From positions 28,552,175 through 28,616,174 of the forward strand of contig NC_058046.1 in the NCBI RefSeq assembly GCF_020085105.1: a stretch of DNA of 64,000 bases. The letters are read 5' to 3'. How positions within the stretch are numbered: position 1 is the stretch's first letter; every line of letters begins with the position of its first letter. Positions 50,911 through 64,000 of this stretch are shown in pieces. The stretch comes from Siniperca chuatsi. Lineage: Eukaryota; Chordata; Actinopteri; Centrarchiformes; Sinipercidae. The notes under the pieces are model-generated. The model did no database searches and was not told where the DNA came from. It worked only from the letters and a program-made list of their open reading frames with translations. A program made the position numbers and the translations under genes.

Positions 50911-52759
50911 AGTAAAAACCAATTTTCACTTAGCCTTACAGTTTTAGATATTTACGATTTGGAATGTGAATTCTAGTTTACAGTACTTTTGTTTACTTAC
51001 TGGTCCTAAAACTGCATTGTGTGCTTTAAGTTTCCCAGAATGCCTCTCAACAACTGGCAGAGAATGAATGTGAGTTTGTTACTTGTGAGCATTTAAATAC
51101 AGCTGTCCAACCATTTCGTAAAAACTGAGTTGTGTCGTTCTTTATGTATTATGACTGCATTGCATTCTGGTCTTTTGAGGCCAGTTAGTGTAGAAATGTA
51201 TGTGTACCATATCTTCCTGTATGACTTCAGACAACTAGTGTAAAATGACAACACTGCCAAATCCTGACATTTGCTGTTGATGTTTTAAAAAGACGAAAAA
51301 CATCCTTTTAGTCCCACTCTAAATGTCAAAACCTGATGCCACGTCAGCCAAACTGTCATGGAGTGACATGACTTTACAGGGTTTACAGGTAATACGCCAT
51401 CAAGCAACAAAATAGGCTCAGAAACACAAGGCAGTACATTGCCAGTAGCTGCTTTTATCAAACAGTGTTAAAGGGTTTAATTTTTTTCTCTTCTTTAATG
51501 ATAATGGATGATGGAGGCTGGAGTGTTGGTAGAACAGAATTGTTATTGCAGAGGTAGATTCAATTTTTTGCTCATGAGACAAGATTAGAGTTCCCCGGGT
51601 ATAAAGCAACCTGTTCTTTTGTTTCTGGAAGGAACAATGTGAGACTTACATTAAACGTTTCCAGTTTATCTTTAAGTCGTTCCTACAGTATATGATATTG
51701 CCATTACTGTTTCATAAGTGGGGTGCAGGAATCACATTTCTTAAGGCTTGTGAAGTGAAAGAGTTTAAACCCAACAGCAGCAGAATTGTGTTAAATATTT
51801 ATGACCACACAGTGGCAGTCAGTGACCAAAAGAGGGACGGGGAGTATTTGACAGTGCTGCAAAGTCCAATGAGAACAGATTATCATGCAGCACATGTCTT
51901 GGTCAGGAAAAACCTTTTGGCAGCAGAATAAAGGTTAGGCATGTCCACACTTGAATATGATGTATTATTTGATAATCTATTACTCCACATTGTGTCTACA
52001 TGGAAATCGATTTCATATTTTGTTGTCTACACTTATTTTCCCCTCTGTTTGGATACAAGATGTAGCCACTATAGATGTGACACTTGTTTTACAACAAGCT
52101 TTCAGCCAGTATTTGGTGCTCTATTATTTCTTTGCTGTTGAGAAATTATTTTGAATGAACAACCTGGTTATGTGAGAGAGACAGTTTCTGTGATACAACA
52201 TGCTTATTCTGCTCTACTTCACATTCAGGGAAGACCAAGCTGCAGTGGCTGCTGCACTGTTCATGGAGAGCAGAAAATGGAAAAAAAATGTAGAAGTGGA
52301 TGCTCAAAAGATACCCTACGTGAGGTCACATACTGCTGCAAGGAAGATGTGGAAAATCTATCTATTTACTTTTGTAAATACTTTTTGTACTTTTGTATGT
52401 ATCTATCTATTGGTTGTCCTTAGAGGTAAAACCTAAAGGCTGAAAGGGTTGAAACAAGTTTACCTTGACTTAATAAGCAAAGTGGTGCCAAACACACGGA
52501 GGGTCTTACATGAACCCTTTAACCTCAATTAAAAATGCTGCACATGTCTTGAATTTTACCTGTGTGACCTTGTAGAGTGGAAGAAACTGCCACCAGTACT
52601 GATGATGAAGCAGCTTGGTTTGATGCTTCGAGCACAAAGATAGAATGAAAGAAAGCAATGGAGACAAAGAGCAGTTTACGCAATGTTTTTTTAATGTTAG
52701 GTACTGTATCTGGTACATATCAGGCAAGTACAGCAGCAACATATTATGCCACATATGGA

Positions 52760-53078
52760 AGTTTAGTTAGTTTGTTAGTAATCTTTATTGAGGTCTTACT
52801 GGCCTCGCTAACTAGACTTTATAATTACATTTTTGGTAACTTCTGGCACAGGGTTACATCGTGCAATATAACTTTTAACTTAAGTATAATTACATTCATT
52901 TTGCACACCTTACTGCAATTTGCACACTTATATATATGCATGTGCTTAAAGGGCATACTTTTTTACTTTTATGTTAGTACTTGTATTTAACATTTTTTTT
53001 GCACTATTCTTTGTACCTTGAGGTTCGTTCACATACTGCTGCTGTGATGTGTGAATTTCTCCCCGGGGAGAAATAAAG

Positions 53079-53148
<70 letters not shown>

Positions 53149-53149
53149 C
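52760..53149 (+). repeat. Retroposon-like tail ending in (TATC)n
   Basis: An AT-rich segment with repeated ttgcac words leads into gtgaatttctccccgggg, then agaaataaagta, then about 17 units of TATC (53079-53149). This ending is a frequent 3' terminus of a fish non-LTR element by recall; the exact family is not certain. The copy at 15871-16075 has the opposite orientation. Confidence 0.6.
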
Positions 53150-56100
53150 ACATCTCATATATATATATATAGTTCAACTGGGAATTTCATTTAGGACTTA
53201 TACAGCAAGAACCTGCCAAAGCAGTGAGCCCTCCACCATTTTAAAGTCCTGTATGTATCTGCGACTAAACATATCAAATGTGAAGAGTAGACTGGGGGGG
53301 GTGATCCGTGTCATTTGCTATTCTGAGTGCTATGCATGTAGTTATCATAAATAGTATTTTTGATATATTGTTCAGGTTTTTCTGATAGATGAGAGATGTG
53401 AAGTTGTGATAAGTTAATTTGGCAGGAAATAAGGCACAAGTTTAATGTCTGATCATTTCAATTGTGTCAGGCCCTATCATTTTTTTCTCCTCTTTGAGGT
53501 TTCTTCCTTAGTTAATCTCCTGATTTTGTTCACCTGCCTGCACAGCTGCACCTTGTCACTCATTAGCTCTTCCCAGTTTATATATAGAGGATGGTTTTCA
53601 GTTGCTGTTTTTCAGATTGTTTGTCTGTACCTGATTATTACTGTTTCCTGTGGCACTTGTCATGTGTAGATACCCTAACACTAATAATCACCATCATAAA
53701 ACAACCAAGTATTTACTGGGATTGGCTGAATGTTCACAGTGCAGATCTTGCTGACGTTTGGCTACTCCATCACTGAGAAAAAGTTTCAAAATTATCATTA
53801 CCACATTAACTCTGAGACCTAAAATCAAACTAGACCATCACTGTGTAGGAGCTGATTCTAACGTCTATTTAAATCGGATCACAAGAAAAACAATCGCATT
53901 ACTTTACACTCCATAAAATTTGATTCACAGCACATAACAGGAAGAGTACCAAGTGACTGTTTGGCTTTTTGACTAGGTTTTTCAGTGTAATCGGAGCTTA
54001 AGCTGTCTCATAATGCCAGATGTTCAGACGAAAAGTGAAGTGCTCATAGAAAAATGAGTTTCAACATGTTTATCTTCTTCAGTAAAGCCAAAGAGAAAAC
54101 AAACCCATGCAGACAGACAGACACTGAGAATTCTGAGAAACACTGCTAAAGCTGCAGGCATCGTGTAGAGCTATGATCGTCTCAACCTTGTTCTTATTTG
54201 TTGATGGTAATTATACCAAGGAGTCACAATGAATCTTATTGTCATGTATTGATTTGTTGAAAATGGTACAAAGAGCATCTTTCAATATTTTTTCTCTTCT
54301 CCAACTAATAATCTTTATTGTCAACACAAATATAGTGATCAAAATAGATAACAGTCCTGTAGTCCTATCTTTCTCAGAGTGACACTGGTCTGACGTGTTT
54401 TGTATTCTAGCATTGTTTTCACGCTCCCCGCTCTCCAGAGAGTACTGTACGTTCATCACGATGCTTTGACCCATTCAGCTTCTCTTGTATCCGGTTTTAA
54501 TAAGTATGAACTCTATTAGGTGCTGGTGAGGAAGAAGATTAACGAGCTGGTGGTGAAATAAGGACACATCTGAAGCAGCTCCTCACACCTTTCGCTTCAT
54601 CAAATTGCCTTTCTTTGGTGAATAATGGCCTCGGATAATCTGGGGACATAATGTTCTCTAGCTCACTAAACATTGTTTCCCTCATGCTTTTTTAGCTTCC
54701 TTTGAAAATGTGCTCCTGCAAGTTCTGATCAAGTTTACTTCTTCGCATCCTTTCCACAATACAGCAGCGTAGCACATCGTCAGCTGGGCTTCGGTGAGTC
54801 ACCTTAATTATGATTGGGTGCAGCTCAGAGGTAATCACAGAATGTGACTGACGAGGCTGTGCTGAGCACTGGCGGGACGCAACATCCAAGACATCACAGC
54901 GACATCCTCATCCCTTATTTCAGTAATCCCTCGTGGTGGTGGTGAGCTCGCCGGCCCCTGCCAAGACACCTGCAAATGTTGCCATCCTCCTAATCCCAGG
55001 TGGTTAAACAATGAGTTTTAACCCTCACACACTTGTTGTTGTTCAGCTTCATTCATGTGATGACAAGTTGCTAAAACACACCATGATTATTGTTTAAAGG
55101 TTTAATAAAACAATTTCTCACTTAAAGAATAAGGCTGGCAATAGTCAACATTTTCCTTAGCAACAAATTCCATGAAAAGACCAAAACCAACTATGAATTG
55201 ATCCTACTAACAAGTATTGCCTATATAGCCAAAGCCTGTAATCATTTATTTCTCTGTGCCAAAGACCACCTTTGTTATCCAAAAACTTTTAAACACATCA
55301 ATGAGCCACTGGATGACTCGTTCCTTCATTATGATGAACATGGGCACTGTAGTTTATTGAGTCAATCCCACATACACAGTCATGCTGCTGTGAACACTCG
55401 CTAGCGTATCAAATTCGCAGCTGGAAATAATCCCCCAAAAATGCAGTATTTACTCCTGTTTGAGTAACATTTGCTAAAAGCTACAGTTGCCAGCTGTTTT
55501 AGGAAATTATTTTGCCTATTAAAAAATTTTAACAATATATTTTGTTGTTTAAAGATTTGCGTCCTAAGTAGCAAGTAATGGGCTTGAGGCTGAGTGCCAA
55601 AGGCAGGTTAGGGAAGTCTTGAGAGAAACACATTGTTTGTATTGATCTTTTCATGGATTTTGTAGACAATAACGAAATACAGAATATCACCACACTTTTA
55701 CCTTGTGGTATCAAGCCATGTAGACCGAACTTTGCTTATATTTGGCCAGGTTATAAGGTGTGTGTGTGTGTATGTGTATGTATGTATGTATACATACCAT
55801 TGGGAACTACTTACTATCAAGCAAATGGTCTCCATGGACCCGTTTTTAGCTAGGTCTTTCATTGCTGTAAGCACCACAGTTATTTTTCAATTCACCTTTA
55901 TTATATTAGCGTAGAAATATCAGAGACAGATACCTCAAAACCTGGGAAAGTAAAAATATCTGCTTCTGTACCTTTTTTTGTTTGTTTGTGTGTTGCTTTT
56001 TTAGATTTCTTTAATGATTCTTTAATCCACTCTTGTTGTTCATTTTGTTTTGTTTTTTGTATTGGGTAGGACCTTGCCAAACCTATTGCCAGAATAATGC

Positions 56101-58444
56101 AAAACCCAAAATTACATTCGTTCCATTTCCCATTTAATGTATGCTTTTAAACTTCTCAGAAAGGAAGGAAGATATGGTTATAGCAAATAAACCATGATCA
56201 AAGTACAGTTCGGATATGGTTAACATTAAACACTTGGTTGAGCTTAGGAAAAGATCATGATTACATTTAATAAAAACATGAATGTTAATTGCAGGTCTGT
56301 GACAGTAGGCAAAATCTAGTTGGGATTGGACATTAATCATGAGGTGAAGAATCATCCAATATGGACCTAATTCCTATTGATACGGGGGGGGGAACCAAAC
56401 CTTCAAATATCTGAATCTGCTAAGCTATTAAAGAAACTCATTAAACCAGTAATACATCCACAACTGACCCACCTCTGTAGGCCCCTGCTATTCCTCCATA
56501 ACTTGTTTCCATTAGCAACTGAAGGAAAATACCGTGAGCCTCAGTTGTGCAGGCGTGCAGGGAGTGTCAAGCTGCGAGCCTACCGCTAAATCCTCTGGGA
56601 CATCGTTCATATATCCCCCCAGATATGGCTGATAGAATAGGACCTGGCATCTGCAAAGAAATAGCAATATGATAGTTGACGGGAACACATGTATGGTTCC
56701 ATTATTTGACGCTATTCCTATGACCCAACTGCTTCCCCACTCAGAATGAGCGGAAGTGCCTTTTAAGGGGACAGAATACATATTGCCCAATTACTGACTC
56801 TAAATGATATTGGGCCATGAAATTCAAATCTCATTCCTTAGCCACTTATATTGTCTCCACCTTTACAGCCAGCAGGCACCGCAGAAAATGTGACATCATA
56901 CTGGCAGGCAGGGAATATTGAAACTCAGACTGAAATTGGTGGCTGGATATTTTCAATTTGGGTCTGATTACCTGGGTGAAGGGGAATGGCAGGGCAATTC
57001 ACTTCTCCCAGTGGTTTAAATGGCCACTCACCAATACAGTACAGATGAATATTTTATCAGGAGCGACAGTATTAAATCTGGAGAGCTTGATGACACAGGA
57101 GAATGTACTGCCTTCAGAGCAAACCACATAAAAGCTGTTATATTGAATTTATGGTTTTTTAGGTTTTTTTTTTTGCAATAATTTGAGACGGTTTTGAATA
57201 GAGCCATTTGCATGTTACCTGAATTTGCTTTTTGCATGAAAGGGAGGTTTATTTCATTCTGGGAGCTGGGTTTCTAATCTTTTGAAAAGCTCAGGCTGGG
57301 TTTGCTACTGTCGTGTATATGAAGGAAATGGAAAAGTACAGTAGACTCCATCTCTAATGCACACTTGTTATTTACTGTCCACATTTTTACCTAAAGCTCT
57401 GACTGAATTCTGAAGCAATGTTTTTACACAATGATGGCAAAAGGCCAGTTACTGCCTTACATCTTTATTAAAATGACAATAGTTTGTTTTGCTGCCCCCA
57501 GAATTCTGTGACCTGTAGTATTAATCCTCATATGCTGTTACCACCAGTACAGGTGTCAAGGATTAGCCTACATTTTCAAATAACATCCAGTTAAGTCACT
57601 ATTTGCCTAAACTAAATTCTGGTATTGGTTATGGTCATTGGCAGCAAAATATGCCTAGAAATATGTGACCAATTGCATTTCATCCACAAGAAACCTGGGC
57701 TTTAGTCCCTTTTGGCTTCCTTAGTTAGTCATAAAATTATATCAGACTAGCCAGGTTGGTAAACGCAAAGATGTTGTGGTAAATGTACTCACATTACATG
57801 ATTTCTAGACACTGTTACAAAATGTTCTCAGTTATCTCTGCTGCAGTTAACTTCAGCCTTCATTCAGAGTCACCAGTGTGTCATATCACAGCTTTAAAGT
57901 CATTGGTGGCTTCTTTTGCTAAGACCACTGATTTAATTTGTAGACATGTCAATAATTCAAGGTTTGTGAGACAACAACCACTCTGACCCACAGTGTGTTT
58001 AGTTCAACCTATAAACTAACAGCTGACAAAAACATCAGGTATGAATTACAGTTCAGTCTTGAGTCTTCAGTCTTCAGAGGCTTGACTATAGTTAGTAGGC
58101 AATTTGAGGGAGGATGCCATCCACTTTGTTAGCAAAATAATCAAAATCCATCCCCCTTGTTAACCTGATAAAGATGCTTTGTCTCGTAGTGGCGCTTCAC
58201 ATTGCCGCTTTTAATAAATCGCCATGGTCTCAGAACATATGAGACATACTGGTTTTGAACTGCCTGTGGAAAGATTGAACATGTAAGAGTCTGTCCATTC
58301 TTAAAAGCTCTGTCGCTGTCTACTCTTCTCTTTTTAGTGCACACCATGTGAAATTATTTCTCAGATTCGTGTGTGTGTGCGTGTGTGTGTTTCATGTTCT
58401 TATATCCTGGTGGGGACTACCCCCAGTCTCTTTCTCATGGTGGA

Positions 58445-58945
58445 GTCATGAACACTGACCTTAACTGAGGCAAGTGAGGCCTGCAGTTCTTTGGATGTTG
58501 TTGTGGGGAGTCTGAATGGCTGAAGAAGAACAAAATGAAGACTTTGGAGTGGCCTAGTCAAAGTCCTGACCTGAATCCTATTGAGATGCTGTGGCATGCT
58601 CGAAAACCCTCCAATGTGGCTGAATTACAACAATTCTGCAAAGATGAGTGGGCCAAAATTCTTCCACAGCGCTGTAAAAGACTTGATTGCAGTTGTTGCT
58701 GCTAAGGGTGGCCCAACCAGTTATTAGGTTTAGGGGGCAATCACTATTTCACACAGGGCCATGTAGGTTTGGATTTTGTTTTCCCTCAAGAACAACCTTC
58801 ATTTAAAAACTGCATTTTGTGTTTACTTGTGTTATCTATGACTAATATTTAAATTTGTTTGATGATCTGAAACATTTAAGTGTGACAAACATGCAAAAAA
58901 ATAAGAAATCAGGAAGGCGGCAAACACTTTTGCACACCACTGTAT
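58445..58945 (+). mobile_element. Tc1-like DNA transposon, 5'-truncated fossil
   Basis: The segment 58511-58705 still reads as the C-terminal end of a Tc1-type transposase: a region with [11 protein letters not shown], holding the last acidic residue of the DD34E catalytic set, then [12 protein letters not shown], then a stop at 58703. Non-coding 3' DNA follows, ending in a terminal-inverted-repeat-like gcaaacacttttgcacacca (58920-58939) and cactgta at a TA. The 5' half, including the DNA-binding domain and first catalytic residues, is absent. By comparison with remembered intact copies, two short in-frame stretches also seem lost. It cannot be active. Confidence 0.85.
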
Positions 58946-60089
58946 ATATAAATATTTGTGGCATCTGCTATTAATCTACGATATGGACAACTTGTTTGAG
59001 GTCAGAAATATTTTTTTTTTCATCTCATTGTGAATTTAAGTTCTCACACCTTACAATTATATTGCATATTCTGTATAAAGTTTGAATTCTTCAATTAAAT
59101 CTCCTGCCATTTGTGGCTTTTGATTAATGCTTGCTTTGTGCTCGAAAGAAATTTTGATGATATGACTATGATTATAAATAATGAAGGCTCATTTGGACTC
59201 TTCACAGCAGAGCAGCAGAGTTCCACTTCCAAGCTGGGATGAAGCAGTCGCAGGCCCGCCAGGCGTTTGATTCAGGCAGGACTCTGATATCCGTTTGAGG
59301 TGTGTTCTGACAAAAGTATTAAAGCTTTTGGTCTGTGAGTTTCAATGAGGATAAGAGGAGTTACGCTAATTGATCGATGTGATGCGAGCATGTGGTGTGT
59401 GTGCAAATACACAAACATTACAACTACTTTTGGAATAATAATAATAAATTATTCAGGAAAAGTATGACTTATTACCTGTAACTCTCTACATGTTCTCTCA
59501 TGTGAACTCTATTTTCTGCATGTTCTGGTTTGTTTGTATTTTTGTCCTGGGCAGCAACAGCAGAAGCCACTGTGCTTCTGAGAATTCTCCACAGGTGCTT
59601 ATGGGAAAACATGTTTTAACTGTGATAGTTAAGACGGATGATCGAGCTGCCTCCAAGCTGACGAACAGTTGAGGGAAAACATGGCGGAGAGTGATGCCAG
59701 GCTTTTGAAAGAAAACTAATAACTGCTTTCCAGCCTGACAATTCTTCATGTGAAGCCCAGCACATCAAGGAGATAAAAAGCGGAAAGTATTTGACAATCA
59801 AGATATAGAGATTAAAAATGTATGATCCGAAAAGGGCACAACTTCTATCTCATAGAGCCACATTAGTCTTCTCATTTTTCACAAAATGTTTATTCAGGCT
59901 GTATAGTTTCCAAAGTAATGGTTTGTTTATATTTTCTTACTCAGTCTGAACTACTACGAAAATGTCGAAGAAAAATGATGTAGGCTATTGATATTCACTG
60001 GCTATTAACCTCTTTAAAGGCTCCAGTTAATGCACCCAAGCCATCTCATGCATATTCTTAATGCTCTGCTTAGTATTTTCTGCCCACAG

Positions 60090-60247
60090 GCCACTGGTAG
60101 ACTCCTGGGGAGAGAGCAGCTTCAATTCAATTAAAACTGGAAGTTCGGTGACTCCTGATCCAATCAAGCTCTTGGCTCCGGTCCATGACCATGACGTGAA
60201 TTATAATGCCACTGAAGACAGAAACATGATACACTGGAATCTGGCAG
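60090..60247 (+). CDS. Candidate exon of an unrecognised gene
   Basis: A 158-nt segment is bounded by a strong acceptor (gtattttctgcccacag) and a strong donor (ctggcag|gtgagg), with one open frame across it (begins PLVDSWGESSFNS, ends MIHWNLA). The other plus frame tested hits stops. It enters in phase 2 and leaves in phase 1, which fits the segment at 63635-63774. I do not recognise the protein, no upstream exon was found, and chance is a real alternative. Confidence 0.25.
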
Positions 60248-60693
60248 GTGAGGCTGTGATGGAAGTTTATAGCATTGAGATGAATTAAAAAACAGTGAGA
60301 CCAAGAATATGTCTAAGTCATTGCAGCATGATGGCCAGATGTCTAGAGACTGCAATGATGATGTTTCAGTTTGAATGCTAGCAGGAAAGGTTGGGGAGGA
60401 AAATTCCGCCAATGCTGCACTGTGTACTGCACTGCTCTGTCAGGCTGATGGAGAAAAGAACCGCAACATTAACTGATGGCAAAAAGAAAAATGGGGCACA
60501 GATATGAAATAGAAATGTAAACAGAAAAGCAAAAAAAAAAAGAAAAGGCACAACAATGAAATAATAACATTGTCGGACTCACGATGGACAGGTTTTATTT
60601 TTTTAAGTATCAAAATCGATGCAGCAGAACCAGAGATCATTTCATATTTCACACATTCTTTCTTATCAAAACCTGGCACCTACATTTTTATTT

Positions 60694-60698
<5 letters not shown>

Positions 60699-60730
<32 letters not shown>
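60699..60730. repeat. (AT)n microsatellite
   Basis: Pure AT dinucleotide tract of about 32 bases. Confidence 0.9.
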
Positions 60731-60734
<4 letters not shown>

Positions 60735-63634
60735 AAAACTAGTGGTGTTGTGCAATAACCACTGCAAATTTTGAATTGTATCTGTAGTCACTCTGTAATC
60801 CTTCAGTGCGTCCTGCAGCACACAGCCGCTGAGCCTCTGAGTCTGCAATCGAAGGACTGGGTTGATGGCCACAGGCAGGCAGCGGGTCACGTCTCTAAGT
60901 GTTGAGATCCAGGCTCCCTACATTTAAGGCATTACAAACTGCTTATAAAATGGATTAACCGTGGCCTTTCGCTTGCTGTGACCTTAAGTTTTCAATTAAG
61001 AGCTTTGTAAAGGTGAAATGATTAGGCATTTTCCCAACTAGATCTCATTAGGTACAAGAGAACCTTTCAGCCGTTTGTGTGAATGGATACAGTACCTCAT
61101 GCACAAGCACTGTTGCTAGGGTTTACAACAACTTTCGATAAAATCACAACTTTAACAGGCAAGCTTGTGTGACAGCAACCCTAATATGAAAACAAATCTA
61201 CCATTTTAGCCTGCTCACTGAATGTGTAATGAATATAATGAATGAAGTGAATGAATACACAAATCAACATCCAGGTACTTAAACTCTTTTTGTGTAGTTT
61301 ATATACATATTTCCAGTTTGTTAAAGCCCTTCTCAAGGTACACCACACAGGTGTTTTTCCTTATTTGGGCTGATAAGACCTCTTCTCAGGACTGTGTGGA
61401 CATGTACAGGCTGTTCTTGATTGGCATTTTCCCTTACTCTCCTGTGAATGTGTTGCACCTGTTAGGGTAGGACAGCTCACTCTTTCAGTGCTTTTTTGGA
61501 ACCCAGAAATGTTCACACACAATGCTTGAAATACTATTTGTGAGGTGTTAATTTTCTTTTGCCAGGATGGTTTTCTTTCGTAGTTTCCCCCCCCAATGTT
61601 TTCTTGCTTCTTCACTGAATGTCTTCCAAATTCCATTAAAATGTTGAAGCTAAAAACTAGTACAAAGACTTTACAACGTCAGCCAAAAATATTTCCCAAC
61701 TGCAGCCAAAGTATGGTACAAACGTGGTCCAGAACTGAGCACAAATTTGGATGTGTCAAATCTATAGAGGAATACAGACAAAACACTGCCCTTTAGCATC
61801 ACTATGCAGGATTTTAGCTCATTCAGTTAAATACTTTGAACTTTCACAATTTAAAAGTCAACAAAATTTCACCTTCCTGCTGAATCAGGTTAATAAAATA
61901 CAAAGACACACAATTCAATAACATTTGCTTATACCCATAAGCATAGATTGAAGACTGCCAAGACTACCAAACATTTACAGGAAATATGTATTTCTATCAG
62001 TAGAAAGGAAAATAAGCAATCAGAACTTTGTGGTATTTCAACAGAATATTCTATTAACAAAGAGGCTTGTTCATCAACTTAAAGAGACAAGAAATGTGTT
62101 AATTGGACTTCATGTAGCTCCTCTTGCCTCCTGACCTCTGAGCAACCACACTCAGAAGGGTGGGTAAAACTACACTCCCTGCTGTTTGAAAGAGCAGCAC
62201 TGCAACGGTAGATTGTGCGCAGGGTTTTTGTTGTTTTGTTAAATCTTTTACTCACTTCATAGCTATATAGAAATATGTAGTTTGGTGACCTCATGTGCTT
62301 CCAGCGGAGCTCCAACCAACTCAAACCTAAGCGTAGGTCTGAGCAGCTAAAATAACTAACTCCTGTGTTGCTGTCCAGAGCCATTAAATTATGTTGTTTT
62401 TCCTAAATTGCAAAATGTCTCAAATTTCTCAAATCTCAGTAACATAGCCAGATAGGACATTTGTGATCCAATTGCAAAGCCTTCATTGAAGCTCTGCCAC
62501 ATTATAGCTGAAAAACAAAAAAAAACAAAAAAACACCAAACATCATGTCAAAAAAGAACACACGCAAAATGAAGGAAAACATAAATAAATAAACAATGAA
62601 AAGATAAAATGAAACTTGAAATTTCTGGCAGCTGCAGCTGGCCCGACATCAGCAGCAAGCGCTCAGTCTGCTCCCATCAAGTCCAGCACTGATGGCATCA
62701 AATAGGTCCCCAGATCCTCAATCACATGAGCAAACTTGGCGTGACCTAGGGGTCGACTTGAATGACATCTCTGCTTGGCAGGAAATATAACATTGTTTGA
62801 TTTCCTGGAAGTCTGATGAATACTCTTCATCTCCTGAGCAACATGCTGGACGGGGCACAGGGAGGGAGGGAGTGGCAGCCTGATTTCTTGGTGATTTCTA
62901 AGTGGAAAGTTTTCGTATTTCTTGGGAGGACAGCCTCCTTGTGTTTCATTGTGTGGAGCAAATGTCCTAAAAATGACAGTCACATGAGGAAAAGCCTGTA
63001 GTTTGGGGCCGCTTTGTTTGGTTGTCACTTTGACCAAGTCAGCTGAGGGTTATTTCTGGTCTAAGATTATGTTTGGGGTTGAGGTTAGGATTTAAGATTT
63101 ACATCAGTTTTTTTCAAGATTTTCAGTTAACATTAGAGTTGTAATAAGACAGTGAATTAACGGTAGAGTTAATTTTAAGAGTCTAGAGAAGCTTGAACAT
63201 TGTTTCACCTGTGTGTTTGAGATGAACCTTCACAAACATTAAGGGTTGCATGTTTAATTAGTGTTCAGCTCAGCATCTGACTGATCTCTTTTCTGGTATT
63301 TCCCTCCAGCCTCTTCCCTCTTCCCTTCTCCCCTCTCGTCTCTGTACGTTCATGAAGCAGATTCATAAAGTTTAAACATTTTGAACTCTCCCCTCTATTT
63401 GCGCCACCCCAGACTAATTTGAATTTAATCGCGCCTTTCCATTGAATTTGTATGCAATCACGTCGCCTTGACAATTCACCTAGTGTTCTATCTGAACACA
63501 CAGTTAGAGTGTGTGCAGAGGTATTAAACATCTGCTTTGATTTATACTTGACCCTGACTGAAGACATTTAGTTTTGACCAAACATTTGGATTTATTGGGA
63601 GAAAAAAAACTTGTCTCTCTTTCCCTCTCCACAG

Positions 63635-63774
63635 GGTCAGTCAGGATTAGTTGGCTGATCAACAAAGCATGTCTTTTTCAGCATTGTGCTAAACCACTGC
63701 TGCATTTTGTGCTCAACCCCACAGACGGAGTTTTTGGAAGAATTGTCTCATCTTTCTTTCCAACTTTTGGCTGA
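63635..63774 (+). CDS. Candidate last exon of the same unrecognised gene
   Basis: A very good acceptor (tctctctttccctctccacag) is followed by an open frame reading SVRISWLINKACLFQ to GRIVSSFFPTFG and a stop at 63772-63774. Its entry phase matches the exit phase of 60090-60247. I recognise no domain. The composition is not strongly coding-like, so confidence is low. Confidence 0.2.
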
Positions 63775-64000
63775 TACAAGAACAGTTTTGTGACTAAGAG
63801 GCTGAGAGACAAAGTTTGGTGTAACAATATGATACATTTATTTGAGGGAGGTTGAGCAATGGCCACTGTACATTACGATTTGTGGTACAAATACACACAA
63901 AGCTTTGTGTTTTTAGTATAGAGAAAGTAAAGGGGATCGATTTTTACAGAGATGTGTAATCATTTGTGGCCCATAATAACTTGGGTCAATGCAATTGATC

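Larger units (their letters stand above)
50911..60080. other. Region downstream of tmem17 without a recognised gene
   Basis: The tmem17 3' UTR occupies the start; an AATAAA at about 51928 could end it. Beyond it I see repeats (52760-53149, 58445-58945) and AT-rich DNA. A short exon-like segment at 54520-54561 is listed under findings. No multi-exon gene is supportable. Confidence 0.5.

Noticed and set aside
52151..52436. Paired open frames with Cys-rich translation
   Set aside because: Two frames are open over the same bases and neither has exon boundaries or homology; probably decayed repeat DNA.
53079..53149. Regular short repeat resembling an array
   Set aside because: It is a pure tetranucleotide microsatellite without spacers, so it is not a CRISPR array.

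Overview
The window is nuclear DNA of a ray-finned fish, most likely a spiny-rayed teleost. The genes are split by GT-AG introns, the proteins are vertebrate-specific, one gene encodes a selenoprotein type known only from fish, and the spacers carry short interspersed repeats I know from percomorph genomes. It is not bacterial or viral: there are no operons and no CRISPR array.

Layout. (1) 3804-15229, minus strand: mitochondrial proline dehydrogenase (prodh), 14 coding exons, complete from start to stop, with one exon whose splicing does not keep frame cleanly. (2) 17865-33571, plus strand: scarf2, a scavenger receptor class F with EGF-like repeats, 11 coding exons and a long 3' UTR to about 36160. 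The two genes are divergent, with about 2.6 kb between their start codons. (3) 36.2-46.0 kb: no gene seen; repeats and microsatellites. (4) 46053-48026, plus: the fish-specific selenoprotein Fep15/selenoe, 4 coding exons, with an in-frame TGA read as selenocysteine and a SECIS element in the 3' UTR. (5) 48785-50910, plus: tmem17, a four-pass ciliary transition-zone protein, 4 coding exons, starting about 760 bp after the selenoe stop. (6) 50.9-64.0 kb: no recognised gene; a Tc1-like transposon fossil, a repeat tail ending in (TATC)n, and two splice-flanked, phase-compatible open segments (60090-60247 and 63635-63774) that may be exons of an unrecognised gene.

The genes do not form one pathway: proline catabolism in mitochondria, a cell-surface EGF receptor, an ER-lumen thioredoxin-like selenoprotein and a ciliary gate protein. 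PRODH and SCARF2 both lie in human 22q11.2, so their nearness here probably reflects old synteny.

The most interesting items are the selenoprotein, whose 135 residues include one selenocysteine and no cysteine; a possible alternative last exon of scarf2 that would remove nearly the whole cytoplasmic tail; the one-base frame conflict at prodh exon 3; a microsatellite acting as the splice pyrimidine tract of prodh; and a family of inverted-repeat elements present in four copies. All exon borders were worked out by eye from reading frame, splice signals and remembered protein homology; no search was run.
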